Origin: Pontibacter sp. SGAir0037
Lineage (GTDB): Bacteria > Bacteroidota > Bacteroidia > Cytophagales > Hymenobacteraceae
Direction of reading: 5' to 3'
Assembly (NCBI RefSeq): GCF_005491705.1
Contig: NZ_CP028093.1
Span: 62,001 to 126,000 of the forward strand
DNA length: 64,000 nucleotides
The translations under genes and the position numbers were made by a program. Positions 34,040-42,796 of the stretch are shown here, one piece after another (the first letter of the stretch is position 1; the number at the start of each line of letters is the position of its first letter). The notes under the pieces were generated by a model. That model was not told the origin of the DNA. It did not search any database and was given only the letters and a program-made list of their open reading frames with translations.

Positions 34040-35695
34040 ATGACTGATTATCAAAAGAACCTCCATCCTTACGTTTATTCGGCTGCTTACCAGAAGCGCG
34101 TGGCCTACTTTTCGATGGAATACGCTATTGTACAATGCCTCAAAACGTATTCCGGAGGCTTAGGCTTCCTGGCAGGCTCGCATATGCGAAGTGCCTACCA
34201 TCTGAAGCAGAACGTGGTCGGGATAGGCATTCTGTGGAAGTACGGCTACTATGATCAGGTGCATAAGTCAGACCAGACTATGAGCGTCTTGTTTCTGGAG
34301 AAGATATATTCCTTTCTGCAGAAGACAGACATGCAGTTTGAGATTAACATAAACGATTCCCCTGTTCAGGTGGGCGTGTATTACCTTCCCCCAAATGCTT
34401 TTGATACTGCCCCCATTTTTTTTCTAACTACAAACTTGCCCGATAACGATTACCTGGCTCAAACCATTACCCACAAGCTTTATGACTCGAATCAGGAAGC
34501 CAAAATTGCGGCCAGTATTCTACTTGGGGCAGGAGGGCATAAATTGCTGGAGATTTTAGATCTCGCCCCGGATGTATACCACCTCAACGAGGCGCACGCG
34601 CTGCCCCTTGCATTCACTTTATTTCATAAGTACGGGCAGGCTGAGGAGGTCAGGAAACGGCTGGTATTTACCACACACACCCCCGAAGCTGCCGGAAATG
34701 AGAAAACGGACATCCGGCTACTGGACAAAATGGGCTACTTTTCCTACCTGCCATTGAATGAGGTACGACAAATCACGGGTATAAAAGAGGATACCTTTGA
34801 CCACACGCTGGCTGCGTTGCGCTTAGCCCGAAAGGCAAATGCTGTTTCCCGTATGCACGGGGAGGTAGTTCAAACGCTATGGGGTGGACACCCGGAAATT
34901 TGCCCTATTACCTATATCACCAATGCACAAAGCTATTCCTACTGGGCGGACCAGTATATGTATGAGTACCTCCAGCAAGGAGACGACGAAAAGCTCTTTC
35001 TAAGGAAGCGACAACTTAAAAAACAGCTTTTTGAAGAGGTGGCCGACCAAACCGGTGATCTGCTGGATGAAAATGTCTTTACCATCGTATGGGCCCGGCG
35101 TTTTGCAGCATACAAGCGGGCTGATCTGATAATGAATGATATGATTCGCTTCGAACGTATGTTAACTGACTCCGAAAAACCTGTTCAGGTAATATGGGCA
35201 GGGAAGCCGTACCCGACAGACTATGCTGCTGTTTCTGTGTTCGACCGATTGGTACATCATAGTAAAAAGTATCACCACTGCTCCGTACTGGTAGGGTATG
35301 AACTCAAACTGTCAAAACTACTGAAACAAGGGGCAGACCTGTGGTTAAGTAACCCGCTGGTGACGCATGAGGCTTCGGGCACAAGCGGTATGACAGCAGC
35401 CATGAACGGTGCAGTTTTGCTTTCTACTGCCGACGGTTGGGTGCCGGAATTCATCCGGCATGGCAGCAATGGGTTCATGGTACCACCCGTAGACCCAACA
35501 CTGCCACTTCATGAGCAAAACAGCCTGGATGCCAAAAAAATTCTGGATACACTTGAACAAGAGATCCTGCCCCTGTATTACCAGGAACCGGAACAATGGT
35601 TAACGATCGTAAAAAACGGCATGCGGGACATCCTGCCACTCTTTGACTCAGATCGCCTGGCCAGGGAGTATTATGAAAAACTGTATAGCAGTTAA
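34040..35695 (+). CDS. GT35 glucan phosphorylase homologue lacking the PLP lysine
   Basis: Short-type alpha-glucan phosphorylase homologue (551 aa). Family motifs include YFSMEYAI near the start, YSGGLGFLAGSH, HLNEAHALPLAF, WARRFAAYKRADL and VTHEASGTSGM. In active enzymes the last motif continues with Lys, which binds pyridoxal phosphate; here it is Thr452 (codon ACA at 35393-35395). The DGWW-E-G segment is also altered to DGWVPEF. Phosphorolysis by the usual route should therefore be lost. The start at 34040 is preferred over a GTG at 34001. Confidence 0.85.
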   Translation: MTDYQKNLHPYVYSAAYQKRVAYFSMEYAIVQCLKTYSGGLGFLAGSHMRSAYHLKQNVVGIGILWKYGYYDQVHKSDQTMSVLFLEKIYSFLQKTDMQFEININDSPVQVGVYYLPPNAFDTAPIFFLTTNLPDNDYLAQTITHKLYDSNQEAKIAASILLGAGGHKLLEILDLAPDVYHLNEAHALPLAFTLFHKYGQAEEVRKRLVFTTHTPEAAGNEKTDIRLLDKMGYFSYLPLNEVRQITGIKEDTFDHTLAALRLARKANAVSRMHGEVVQTLWGGHPEICPITYITNAQSYSYWADQYMYEYLQQGDDEKLFLRKRQLKKQLFEEVADQTGDLLDENVFTIVWARRFAAYKRADLIMNDMIRFERMLTDSEKPVQVIWAGKPYPTDYAAVSVFDRLVHHSKKYHHCSVLVGYELKLSKLLKQGADLWLSNPLVTHEASGTSGMTAAMNGAVLLSTADGWVPEFIRHGSNGFMVPPVDPTLPLHEQNSLDAKKILDTLEQEILPLYYQEPEQWLTIVKNGMRDILPLFDSDRLAREYYEKLYSS

Positions 35696-36125
35696 AGACG
35701 CAGTACAGACTGCCGTTAACGATACTAAAGGTCCCCTACGCACATCGGATACCATCAGTTTAAATGCTAGAGAATTCAATGACGACCCATGCTTAGATGA
35801 GCCGTTACATATTGTGCATACTTCTTCTCCCTAACTTCTGCAGGCACGAGACCGGCAAAAGAAAATACTGATTGAGCAAATGGCAGGTTGAAGGGCAACC
35901 AGGAACAACTATGATAGAAACAGACAGCTCATAACATAGCCATATCTGTAAGTCAGCTGCAACGTGAGCAGAAGAAGCTTACGGTACAGGTAGAAACAGA
36001 GAGCCGTACAACCGCGACCTTAGATTGGAACGCAAATACCTCATGCTTTACCAGTGTCTTTCAAAGCAAAGTCCTGATAGATTCTAAATGATAGCAGATT
36101 ATTTAATGTCAAAAGACCAGTAATT
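35696..36125. other. Non-coding stretch before the redox cluster
   Basis: About 430 bp with no supported gene; it probably carries the promoter of the lipoprotein and redox genes downstream. Confidence 0.4.
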
Positions 36126-36827
36126 ATGTACACATCCTGTTTTATAACCAGTAGGTTCACCTATTCCAACGCAGGCAGTTTCCCGTCTAGACGGGTAAGG
36201 GCTGTAAGGAACCTTAAAGCTGCTAGGTTGCTCTTCATTGCGTTTGTATCTGTTTTTGTTGCTGGATGTGACGCTAACAATAAGAACAGCACTGCTGCCG
36301 GGGACAGATTTATAGACTCCGTTGCCCACTCAAAAGTAGACTCTGTCGCCCAATCAAGTGAACCTACGGAGGGAGCCGAAGGCGGCATGAGCATGATTCA
36401 CCAGGGAATGGATTTGATGAGGTCAGGCAAAGAAATGGTGGACAAGGGATATTCAGATCAGGACAAACCTACGGTGGAAAGAGGAATGCGAATGATAGAT
36501 CAGGGTATGGAAATGACAAACTTGGGGAAAGGTATGATGGAAAAAGATAAAGGTGCTATGGCCGACCAAAATATGAGTGATGATATGGATATGATGGACA
36601 CAGGCATGGATATGATGAACATGGGAAAAAACATGGCCGACAGCAGCATGAACGCAAAGGGTATGGATATGGACATGATGGATAAAGACATGCATAAGGG
36701 CATGGACATGATGGATAGAGGCATGGACATGATGGACAAGGTCGCAGATAAAATGAAGAATAACCAAATGAATAAAAGCAAAGCTCCTATGCCCAAGGAT
36801 GCACCAATGGAGGATGGAGATATGTAG
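36126..36827 (+). CDS. Met/Asp-rich repeat lipoprotein
   Basis: 233 residues. A lipobox (FIAFVSVFVAGC, Cys near 47) anchors it to a membrane. From residue 90 on, an imperfect repeat of the form M-D-M-M-D-x-G-M-D-M-M recurs (for example GMDLMRSGKEMVDKGY and MDMMDTGMDMMNMGKNM). Met-rich repeats bind Cu(I)/Ag(I) in other proteins, so a surface metal-capture role is plausible. It opens the group of redox genes. The start at 36126 gives a long leader; a later start around 36198 would give a normal signal peptide. Confidence 0.7.
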   Translation: MYTSCFITSRFTYSNAGSFPSRRVRAVRNLKAARLLFIAFVSVFVAGCDANNKNSTAAGDRFIDSVAHSKVDSVAQSSEPTEGAEGGMSMIHQGMDLMRSGKEMVDKGYSDQDKPTVERGMRMIDQGMEMTNLGKGMMEKDKGAMADQNMSDDMDMMDTGMDMMNMGKNMADSSMNAKGMDMDMMDKDMHKGMDMMDRGMDMMDKVADKMKNNQMNKSKAPMPKDAPMEDGDM

Positions 36828-36920
36828 TTGATCGCTCTTTTAGAAAATTAGTGGTAGAAACTCCCTTTACGGAAAAATGACTTTTCTGTCTTTTTGGATG
36901 AAATCGAGAAATGTTTAGCA

Positions 36921-38885
36921 ATGAAGTCTTTTCACGCTCTAGTTCCCTTCTTTCTTTCTGCGGCAGTGTTAGTTGCTGCGGCATGTCCTGCCGTTTCTCA
37001 AGTACCTCCGGGAGAGCATAACTCACATCACCCGCAACAATCCTCGCCTACGGCTGATTCGGCTGCAACCGATACGAGCAGCGGAAGGGGAATGCCGGGC
37101 GGAAAAGCCGACGGAACGAACAGTGGAATGGGTGGCATGGGCGAGATGATGCAGGATATGGGTAAGCCGCCCGGAAAGGAACTCTATCCTTCGCTGATGC
37201 AGTTACCGGATTTGTCACCTGAAAGACGTGCTAAAATAAGTCAGTTAGCCAATGAACGGATTGATCGGGGAAACACGCTGCTGTCTTTGGGCCTGCAAAA
37301 GCTCAGGGATGCCGCCGGAAGCCAGTATTTTGCCGGCATTCAGGAAGCAAATGAGCAAATCCGGGCCGGACAGGCGCTGGTGCAAAGCGGCCTTGCTGCG
37401 CAACAGGCATTAGCCGAAAACAAAAATCCTCGAGAAATAGCCTTAAAGTGGTTCAGGCAGGAGATGAACCTTACTCCTTACCAAGAAGTAGAACCGCCAC
37501 ATGGGTTTTTCGGGTTGTCGTGGTTCCACTACCTTACCATGCTGGTGTTCGCCGCATTTGCCGTTGCCATGATTTGGATGTATTTCCACAAAATGAAACG
37601 AGCCAATGCGCTCATCGAAAAACTTGCCGGAAAATCCCCCGAAAAAATACCTGCTCCAGGTGAGGCAAAGCCGGTTGCCCCGCCACCTGCTAAAGGTGAA
37701 CCTGCGCCAAATGCAGAACCTGCAAAGGGTGAACCGGTGACAGCGAAGGGTACACCACCGCTGGTAGGTCCCGGCTTAGCGCCATCAAAACCAAATTCCT
37801 GGACCGGCACTTTGCTGGTTACTGAAATTTTTGATGAAACGCCCAATGTTAAAACCTTTCGCCTTACCGACCCTGCCGGTGGGAAGCTTCCCTTTAATTT
37901 TTTACCGGGGCAATTCATTACGATAACCATTAATCCTAAAGGAGTTCCTGTAAAGCGTTCTTACACCATTGCTTCATCGCCAACACATCGTGACTACTGC
38001 GAAATCACTGTTAAGCATGAAGAGAAAGGAACCGTTTCGCATTATTTGCATACCGAAGTTCACATAGGAGAACTGCTACAGTTCACGGCCCCTTCAGGCA
38101 AATTTACTTTTACAGAAGCGCATGCCGAGAGCGCCGTATTTATTGCCGGCGGAGTAGGGGTAACGCCAATGATGAGCGCCATCCGCTACCTGACCGACCG
38201 TTCGTGGAAAGGGGAAATTTATTTCTTCTTTACCTGTAAAAATGAGAGCAGCATTATTTTTCGTGAAGAGATATTGTACCTGCAAAAACGCTATCCGAAT
38301 TTGCACGTCTGGTTTCTTCTTGAAGAGCCGGTCAGCAATCCCACTGATTCCTTCATTAAGGGACGCATCACGAAAGAGATTCTGGCCGAGCGGGTGCCGG
38401 ATATAATAACCCGCATGATTCACATTTGCGGACCGCCTCCAATGATGAATGCTGTAAAAGAGATGCTTGATGAGCTGAAGGTGCCAAAAGAGATGGTGAT
38501 GACCGAGGTGTTTGCGGGACCGCCGCCCAAACCCAAAACAGTATCACCCACTCCTGAAGAAAAAGGCAAACCACCTGTTGATGAAGAAGTCGCTAAACCT
38601 TTCACTTCTGAAGAGGCTGGAAAAACAGGGGTGGTTACATTTGCTAAATCAAACAAAACAGCAGTGCTAACGCCCGACAAATCAATACTTGAAGCATCGG
38701 AGGAAGTAGGGGTAAATATTGATTATTCATGCAGGGTAGGCACGTGTGGTATTTGCAAAATAAAACTGAATTCGGGCAAGGTAACAATGGCAGTAGAAGA
38801 TGCTTTAACCGAAGACGACAAAACACAAAACATGATACTCGCCTGCCAGGCAAAAGCAACCGAAGATGTTTCGGTTGATGCATAA
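36921..38885 (+). CDS. Membrane-tethered FAD/NAD reductase fused to a 2Fe-2S ferredoxin
   Basis: 654 residues. A signal peptide and a Gly/Met-rich segment (SGRGMPGG...MGEMMQDMG) are followed by a helical domain (110-200), one membrane span (near 205-225, FHYLTMLVFAAFAVAMIWMY) and a Pro/Ala linker. Then come an FNR-type reductase (RSYTIASS for FAD, AGGVGVTPMMS for NAD) and a C-terminal plant-type ferredoxin domain with CRVGTCGIC (C-x4-C-x2-C) plus a distal Cys (LACQA). The reductase is placed in the cytoplasm by topology. ATG at 36921 is preferred over 36894. Confidence 0.85.
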   Translation: MKSFHALVPFFLSAAVLVAAACPAVSQVPPGEHNSHHPQQSSPTADSAATDTSSGRGMPGGKADGTNSGMGGMGEMMQDMGKPPGKELYPSLMQLPDLSPERRAKISQLANERIDRGNTLLSLGLQKLRDAAGSQYFAGIQEANEQIRAGQALVQSGLAAQQALAENKNPREIALKWFRQEMNLTPYQEVEPPHGFFGLSWFHYLTMLVFAAFAVAMIWMYFHKMKRANALIEKLAGKSPEKIPAPGEAKPVAPPPAKGEPAPNAEPAKGEPVTAKGTPPLVGPGLAPSKPNSWTGTLLVTEIFDETPNVKTFRLTDPAGGKLPFNFLPGQFITITINPKGVPVKRSYTIASSPTHRDYCEITVKHEEKGTVSHYLHTEVHIGELLQFTAPSGKFTFTEAHAESAVFIAGGVGVTPMMSAIRYLTDRSWKGEIYFFFTCKNESSIIFREEILYLQKRYPNLHVWFLLEEPVSNPTDSFIKGRITKEILAERVPDIITRMIHICGPPPMMNAVKEMLDELKVPKEMVMTEVFAGPPPKPKTVSPTPEEKGKPPVDEEVAKPFTSEEAGKTGVVTFAKSNKTAVLTPDKSILEASEEVGVNIDYSCRVGTCGICKIKLNSGKVTMAVEDALTEDDKTQNMILACQAKATEDVSVDA

Positions 38886-38888
38886 ATT

Positions 38889-39650
38889 ATGAAACAGGAA
38901 CGGACAATTATCGGGGGCTTGCTTTTACTGCAGCTTATTCTGTGGCTCGGATTTCTTGTGCATCGTTCGCCCCGGTTTCCCGGAAGTTCAGTCGGCTGGG
39001 TGCTTGCCATTACAGCCGCCCTTCTCATGGTTGTACCGCCTCTTGTTTATTCAGCCGCAAAGCGAATAGAAGCTTTCAAACTATTCATCAGCAAAAAAAT
39101 TTCGATCGGCACACTTCTAACCTGGCACATTTATACAGGCATTGCAGGCTCTATACTTGCCATCCTGCACACTGGTCACCGCTTTGAAAGCAATCTTGGC
39201 ATCTGGCTCACCACCATGATGATGCTTACAATATTGAGCGGATTTATTGGTAGATATTTTCTTAGTTATTCATCGCAGGAACTGCGTGAAAAACAAGACC
39301 AGCTTAACCTGCTGGCTACGCAATACAATCAGTTAATCGGAGGTTTGGCTCAAAAGCCTGACCCCGAAATCACGTACGTTGCTTCGCATGGACTTGTGCG
39401 CCGTGCCTTTAATAGTTTTACGGGGACGGAAAATTTTTCGGCAGATACCCAAGTTCCACTTTCAATTAGGGCCTTACGCCTGGCAGAATCAATCGCTGAC
39501 CTGGAATACGCTATAAAAACCCACGAATTTTTAAAACGGCGTACGGCGCGTTGGCTCTACGCTCATATTGCCACTTCCTGCGTTTTTTATCTTTTGCTCG
39601 TTTTTCACATTTGGTCAGCAATTTATTTCGGGTTGAGATGGTTCAAATGA
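38889..39650 (+). CDS. Cytochrome b-type membrane protein (ferric reductase-like)
   Basis: 253 residues with five hydrophobic segments (about 8-25, 35-55, 72-95, 101-125 and 222-245). His residues in TWHIYTG, ILHTGHRF, YAHIATS and VFHIWSA are placed to bind two haems across the membrane, as in ferric reductase-like or formate dehydrogenase-type b cytochromes. It begins 3 bp after the FNR-ferredoxin gene and its stop overlaps the start of the cytochrome c gene, so all three are one operon. Confidence 0.75.
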   Translation: MKQERTIIGGLLLLQLILWLGFLVHRSPRFPGSSVGWVLAITAALLMVVPPLVYSAAKRIEAFKLFISKKISIGTLLTWHIYTGIAGSILAILHTGHRFESNLGIWLTTMMMLTILSGFIGRYFLSYSSQELREKQDQLNLLATQYNQLIGGLAQKPDPEITYVASHGLVRRAFNSFTGTENFSADTQVPLSIRALRLAESIADLEYAIKTHEFLKRRTARWLYAHIATSCVFYLLLVFHIWSAIYFGLRWFK

Positions 39651-40408
39651 CAAAAAGAAATAAGGTAGTTAATTTTGCTCTGCTGGCTAGCGTGTTGGTA
39701 TTTATTACCAGCCTGGCCTATATTAGGGTTCCGGAAAAAACCAGCATACTGGCACAAAGCCAGGTGATGCCGGGCGAATTGTCGGCGGCCCACGCGCTAT
39801 TTAAATCAGATTGCAGCGCCTGCCACACGGCGGCGAAGGGCATAGACGAGGCGAAATGTGTCAGTTGCCACGCCGACAACAAGGATTTACTGGCACGCCA
39901 ACCGACCGCCTTTCACGCAACTATTGGTAACTGTGCTAGCTGCCACGTAGAGCATCAGGGCGAGGAAGCGAATTTACGCGTGATGGACCACGAAGCGTTG
40001 GCGCGAATCGGCGCCAAATTAATTTCCGGTAGAAAGAACATTGTAAATCAGCCAAAAAACCCGCTATTGCCTATGGGGCATCCGCTCGTTTCGCCGCTGG
40101 TAGCCACACTTGACTGCGCCACTTGCCACAGCACCAAAGACCGCCACGCCACATTGTTTGGGCAAAACTGCGCAACCTGCCATGCCACAACTGAATGGAC
40201 GATTCCGGAGTTTCAGCATCCGTCAATGCGATCGATTGAATGCGCTCAATGCCATCAGGCCCCACCCAGCCATTTTATGGAGCATTTTGAAATGGTCTCT
40301 AAAAAAGTTGCAAAGCAGGAAAACGCAGTAGTTACGCAATGTTACTCCTGTCATCAAACTACATCATGGAACGATATCAAAGGCTTGGGTCTCTACGATC
40401 ATCACTAA
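39647..40408 (+). CDS. Seven-haem cytochrome c
   Basis: 253 residues from ATG at 39647, which overlaps the cytochrome b stop (ATGA). One N-terminal membrane anchor or signal (VVNFALLASVLVFITSLAYI). Seven C-x-x-C-H haem sites follow: CSACH, CVSCH, CASCH, CATCH, CATCH, CAQCH and CYSCH. The layout resembles cytochrome c3/NapC-like multihaem carriers. It would pass electrons from cytochrome b to a periplasmic or surface acceptor. A longer open frame upstream (from 39551) overlaps cytochrome b and is not used. Confidence 0.92.
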   Translation: MTKRNKVVNFALLASVLVFITSLAYIRVPEKTSILAQSQVMPGELSAAHALFKSDCSACHTAAKGIDEAKCVSCHADNKDLLARQPTAFHATIGNCASCHVEHQGEEANLRVMDHEALARIGAKLISGRKNIVNQPKNPLLPMGHPLVSPLVATLDCATCHSTKDRHATLFGQNCATCHATTEWTIPEFQHPSMRSIECAQCHQAPPSHFMEHFEMVSKKVAKQENAVVTQCYSCHQTTSWNDIKGLGLYDHH

Positions 40409-40649
40409 ATTACTTTGATTGTAAACCAGACCGAAAGATGATAAAAGCCATTGCCAAACATGACATTTATCATTTTGAGGCCAGTAGGAATAATATTTTT
40501 TTGCAATAAGATTTTACGATTAAAAAAGCTGGTAGTTTCAGGCTGCGCTGTTGGCTGATACTTAAGCTTGCAATACAACTGATTGTAAGCCAAATTAATC
40601 GTCCTGAGTAGAATTGTTGTGATAATCTCTAACATCAAAAACCCCCATA

Positions 40650-41411
40650 ATGCTTCGTTTAAAGCAAATAATAAGGAGTAATAGACAATGGGTTTGGGTT
40701 GTTTCTGGCGCCGTTTCAATGCTCTTTGTATTGGCTCCCATACTACTGGTATTGGTAGAATACCATCTCGGGAGGCATCGCCTACCTTTAAAGGAGGTGG
40801 TGCTCAATTTTTACAATAATTCTTTAAGTATTGATTTGGTTAGCGGACTGATCATGATGGCGTTTCTTTCTACAGGTGGGGCTCTGGGGTATTTGTTGTT
40901 TCGATCAAAGATTGCTGCAACTCATGATAAAACTAATGATAAAATTGAAGATCTGTTGGTAAAAGGGGAATGTGCAACTATAGAATTCAAATCTTCTTTC
41001 AGGTGGGATTACCGCTTACTAAAAACAAGCAAAGAAATTGAGCTGGCAAGCTTAAAAACGATCGCTGCTTTTATGAACTCTGAAGGAGGGACCTTATTGA
41101 TAGGGGTGGCTGATGATACCACTATCCTTGGGCTTGATAAAGATTATCAGTCTTTAAAAAAGGGGGATAGGGATGGGTTTGAACAGTATATCATGCAGTC
41201 CATTTCCCTGTACCTAGGAACAGAAAACTGTAAAAACCTGAAGGTTTCGTTTGTGCTTACTAATAATAATGATGTTTGCATGATACAGGTAAATAGCACA
41301 GGCACACCGGTTTTTCTAAAGCACCAGCAACACACACATTTCTATATAAGGACTGGCAATGGGACCCGTGAACTGGATATTCAGGAAGCCTTGAAATATA
41401 TCAAGGGTTAA
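40650..41411 (+). CDS. Membrane-anchored AlbA_2 (Schlafen-type) domain protein
   Basis: 253 residues. Two membrane helices (16-38 and 62-83) are followed by an AlbA_2 domain (105-250) with ECATIEFKSSFRWDYR, AFMNSEGGTLLIGVADD and ILGLDKDY, the core motifs of this putative ATP- or nucleic acid-binding fold. Most AlbA_2 proteins are soluble regulators; fusion to membrane helices suggests a membrane-bound sensor or nuclease. It lies alone between the redox and Cus clusters. Confidence 0.85.
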   Translation: MLRLKQIIRSNRQWVWVVSGAVSMLFVLAPILLVLVEYHLGRHRLPLKEVVLNFYNNSLSIDLVSGLIMMAFLSTGGALGYLLFRSKIAATHDKTNDKIEDLLVKGECATIEFKSSFRWDYRLLKTSKEIELASLKTIAAFMNSEGGTLLIGVADDTTILGLDKDYQSLKKGDRDGFEQYIMQSISLYLGTENCKNLKVSFVLTNNNDVCMIQVNSTGTPVFLKHQQHTHFYIRTGNGTRELDIQEALKYIKG

Positions 41412-41514
41412 TCGGGTCAATCATTTCATGAGCTGCAAAAGGAAGTAGCTGATCACAATATTTTAAATGAAGCTGAGGCTGGCTAACGGCTGACTTATAC
41501 TCCAACACATCACT

Positions 41515-42795
41515 ATGATAGAGAAAATTGTTTCCTGGTCGATACGCAACCGCTTCTTTGTCTGGCTCGGCATTATACTGGTGGTTGTGGGCGGGTTTTA
41601 TTCCATCAAAGAAACCCCGGTAGATGCCCTGCCCGATCTCTCTGAAAACCAGGTGATCATTTACACGGAGTACATGGGGCGGAACCCGAAGATCATGGAA
41701 GACCAGATCACCTATCCGTTGGTTTCCAACCTGCAGGGTATTCCCAAAATTAATTCCATCCGTGCCGCCTCTATGTTTGGCATGAGTTTCATTTTTGTGG
41801 TGTTTGAGGATGATGTGGATGTGTACTGGGCCCGCACCCGTGTGCTGGAACGCCTCAACTATGCGCAACGCTTCTTGCCGCAAGGTGTTACCCCAACGCT
41901 AGGCCCCGACGGAACAGGGCTGGGGCATGTGTTCTGGTACACGCTGGAGGGTGATGGCTATAACCTTGGAGAGCTGCGGGCCCTCCAAGACTGGTACGTG
42001 AAGTTTGCCTTGCAAAATGTCGAAGGCGTCAGCGAGGTGGCCTCGTTCGGAGGCTTTCAGAAACAGTACCAGGTGACGATTGATCCGCACAAGCTGGTGT
42101 ACTATGGTGTGCCTTTGATGGATGTTACCCGGGCGGTTGCTGCCAACAACCGCGATGTAGGCGGCAGCCTGTATGAAATGAACGCCACCAGCTACCTTGT
42201 CAGGGGGCTGGGTTATATCGCCAGCCTGGAAGATATAAAGGAGATATCCATTGGCACCTATAAGTCCATTCCCATCCGATTGAGCGATGTGGCCGATGTG
42301 CAGATGGGTACTGATTTACGCCTGGGTATTACCGAGGAGAACGGCGAAGGCGAAGTGGTGGGCGGCATTGTGGTGATGCGGTTCGGGGAGAATGCTAAAG
42401 ACGTGATTGAGCGAGCCAAGGTGAAGATGGAAGAAGTAGCCAGAGGGCTGCCGGCAGGGGTAAAGTTCAAGACAGCCTATGACCGCAGCGATCTGATCCT
42501 GGCTTCCATCAACACCCTGACAGAGGCGCTTTGGCAAATGATCCTGATCGTATCCATCGTTGTGATTCTGTTCCTGTTCAGCTTCCGGAGCGGCATGGTG
42601 GCCATCGTATGTATCCTGCTCTCGGTGCTTATCGGCTTTATCCTGATGAGGCTGTTCGGGGTTACCTCTAACATCATGTCGCTGGGGGGCATTGCGCTGG
42701 CTATTGGGGATGTGGTCGATCCTGCCATTGTCATGGCGGAGAATGCATACAGGTCCCTTACCAAAAGGGTTCTAAACAATGAAATAGACGGTTAA
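41515..42795 (+). CDS. cusA: CusA/CzcA heavy-metal RND efflux pump, N-terminal part
   Basis: First 426 residues of the inner-membrane pump of a Cu/Ag-type efflux system. The first membrane helix (FFVWLGIILVVVGGFYSI), the periplasmic porter domain (NPKIMEDQITYPLVSNLQGI) and helices 2-4 with the proton-relay region (GDVVDPAIVMAENAYRS) are present. The frame ends at TAA in the cytoplasmic loop. Removing one T at GGTTAATATG would give GGT AAT ATG and join it to the next frame, so an intact gene of about 1075 codons has been split by one base. Confidence 0.9.
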   Translation: MIEKIVSWSIRNRFFVWLGIILVVVGGFYSIKETPVDALPDLSENQVIIYTEYMGRNPKIMEDQITYPLVSNLQGIPKINSIRAASMFGMSFIFVVFEDDVDVYWARTRVLERLNYAQRFLPQGVTPTLGPDGTGLGHVFWYTLEGDGYNLGELRALQDWYVKFALQNVEGVSEVASFGGFQKQYQVTIDPHKLVYYGVPLMDVTRAVAANNRDVGGSLYEMNATSYLVRGLGYIASLEDIKEISIGTYKSIPIRLSDVADVQMGTDLRLGITEENGEGEVVGGIVVMRFGENAKDVIERAKVKMEEVARGLPAGVKFKTAYDRSDLILASINTLTEALWQMILIVSIVVILFLFSFRSGMVAIVCILLSVLIGFILMRLFGVTSNIMSLGGIALAIGDVVDPAIVMAENAYRSLTKRVLNNEIDG

Positions 42796-42796
42796 T

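Noticed and set aside
35643..35834. 63-codon frame overlapping the phosphorylase 3' end
   Set aside because: Overlaps a well supported gene and has no recognisable domain.
36453..36796. His-rich and Met-rich minus-strand frames
   Set aside because: They arise from the repeated Met/Asp codons of the lipoprotein read backwards.
39551..39646. Upstream extension of the cytochrome c gene
   Set aside because: It overlaps the cytochrome b gene in another frame; ATG at 39647 with the ATGA overlap is a better start.
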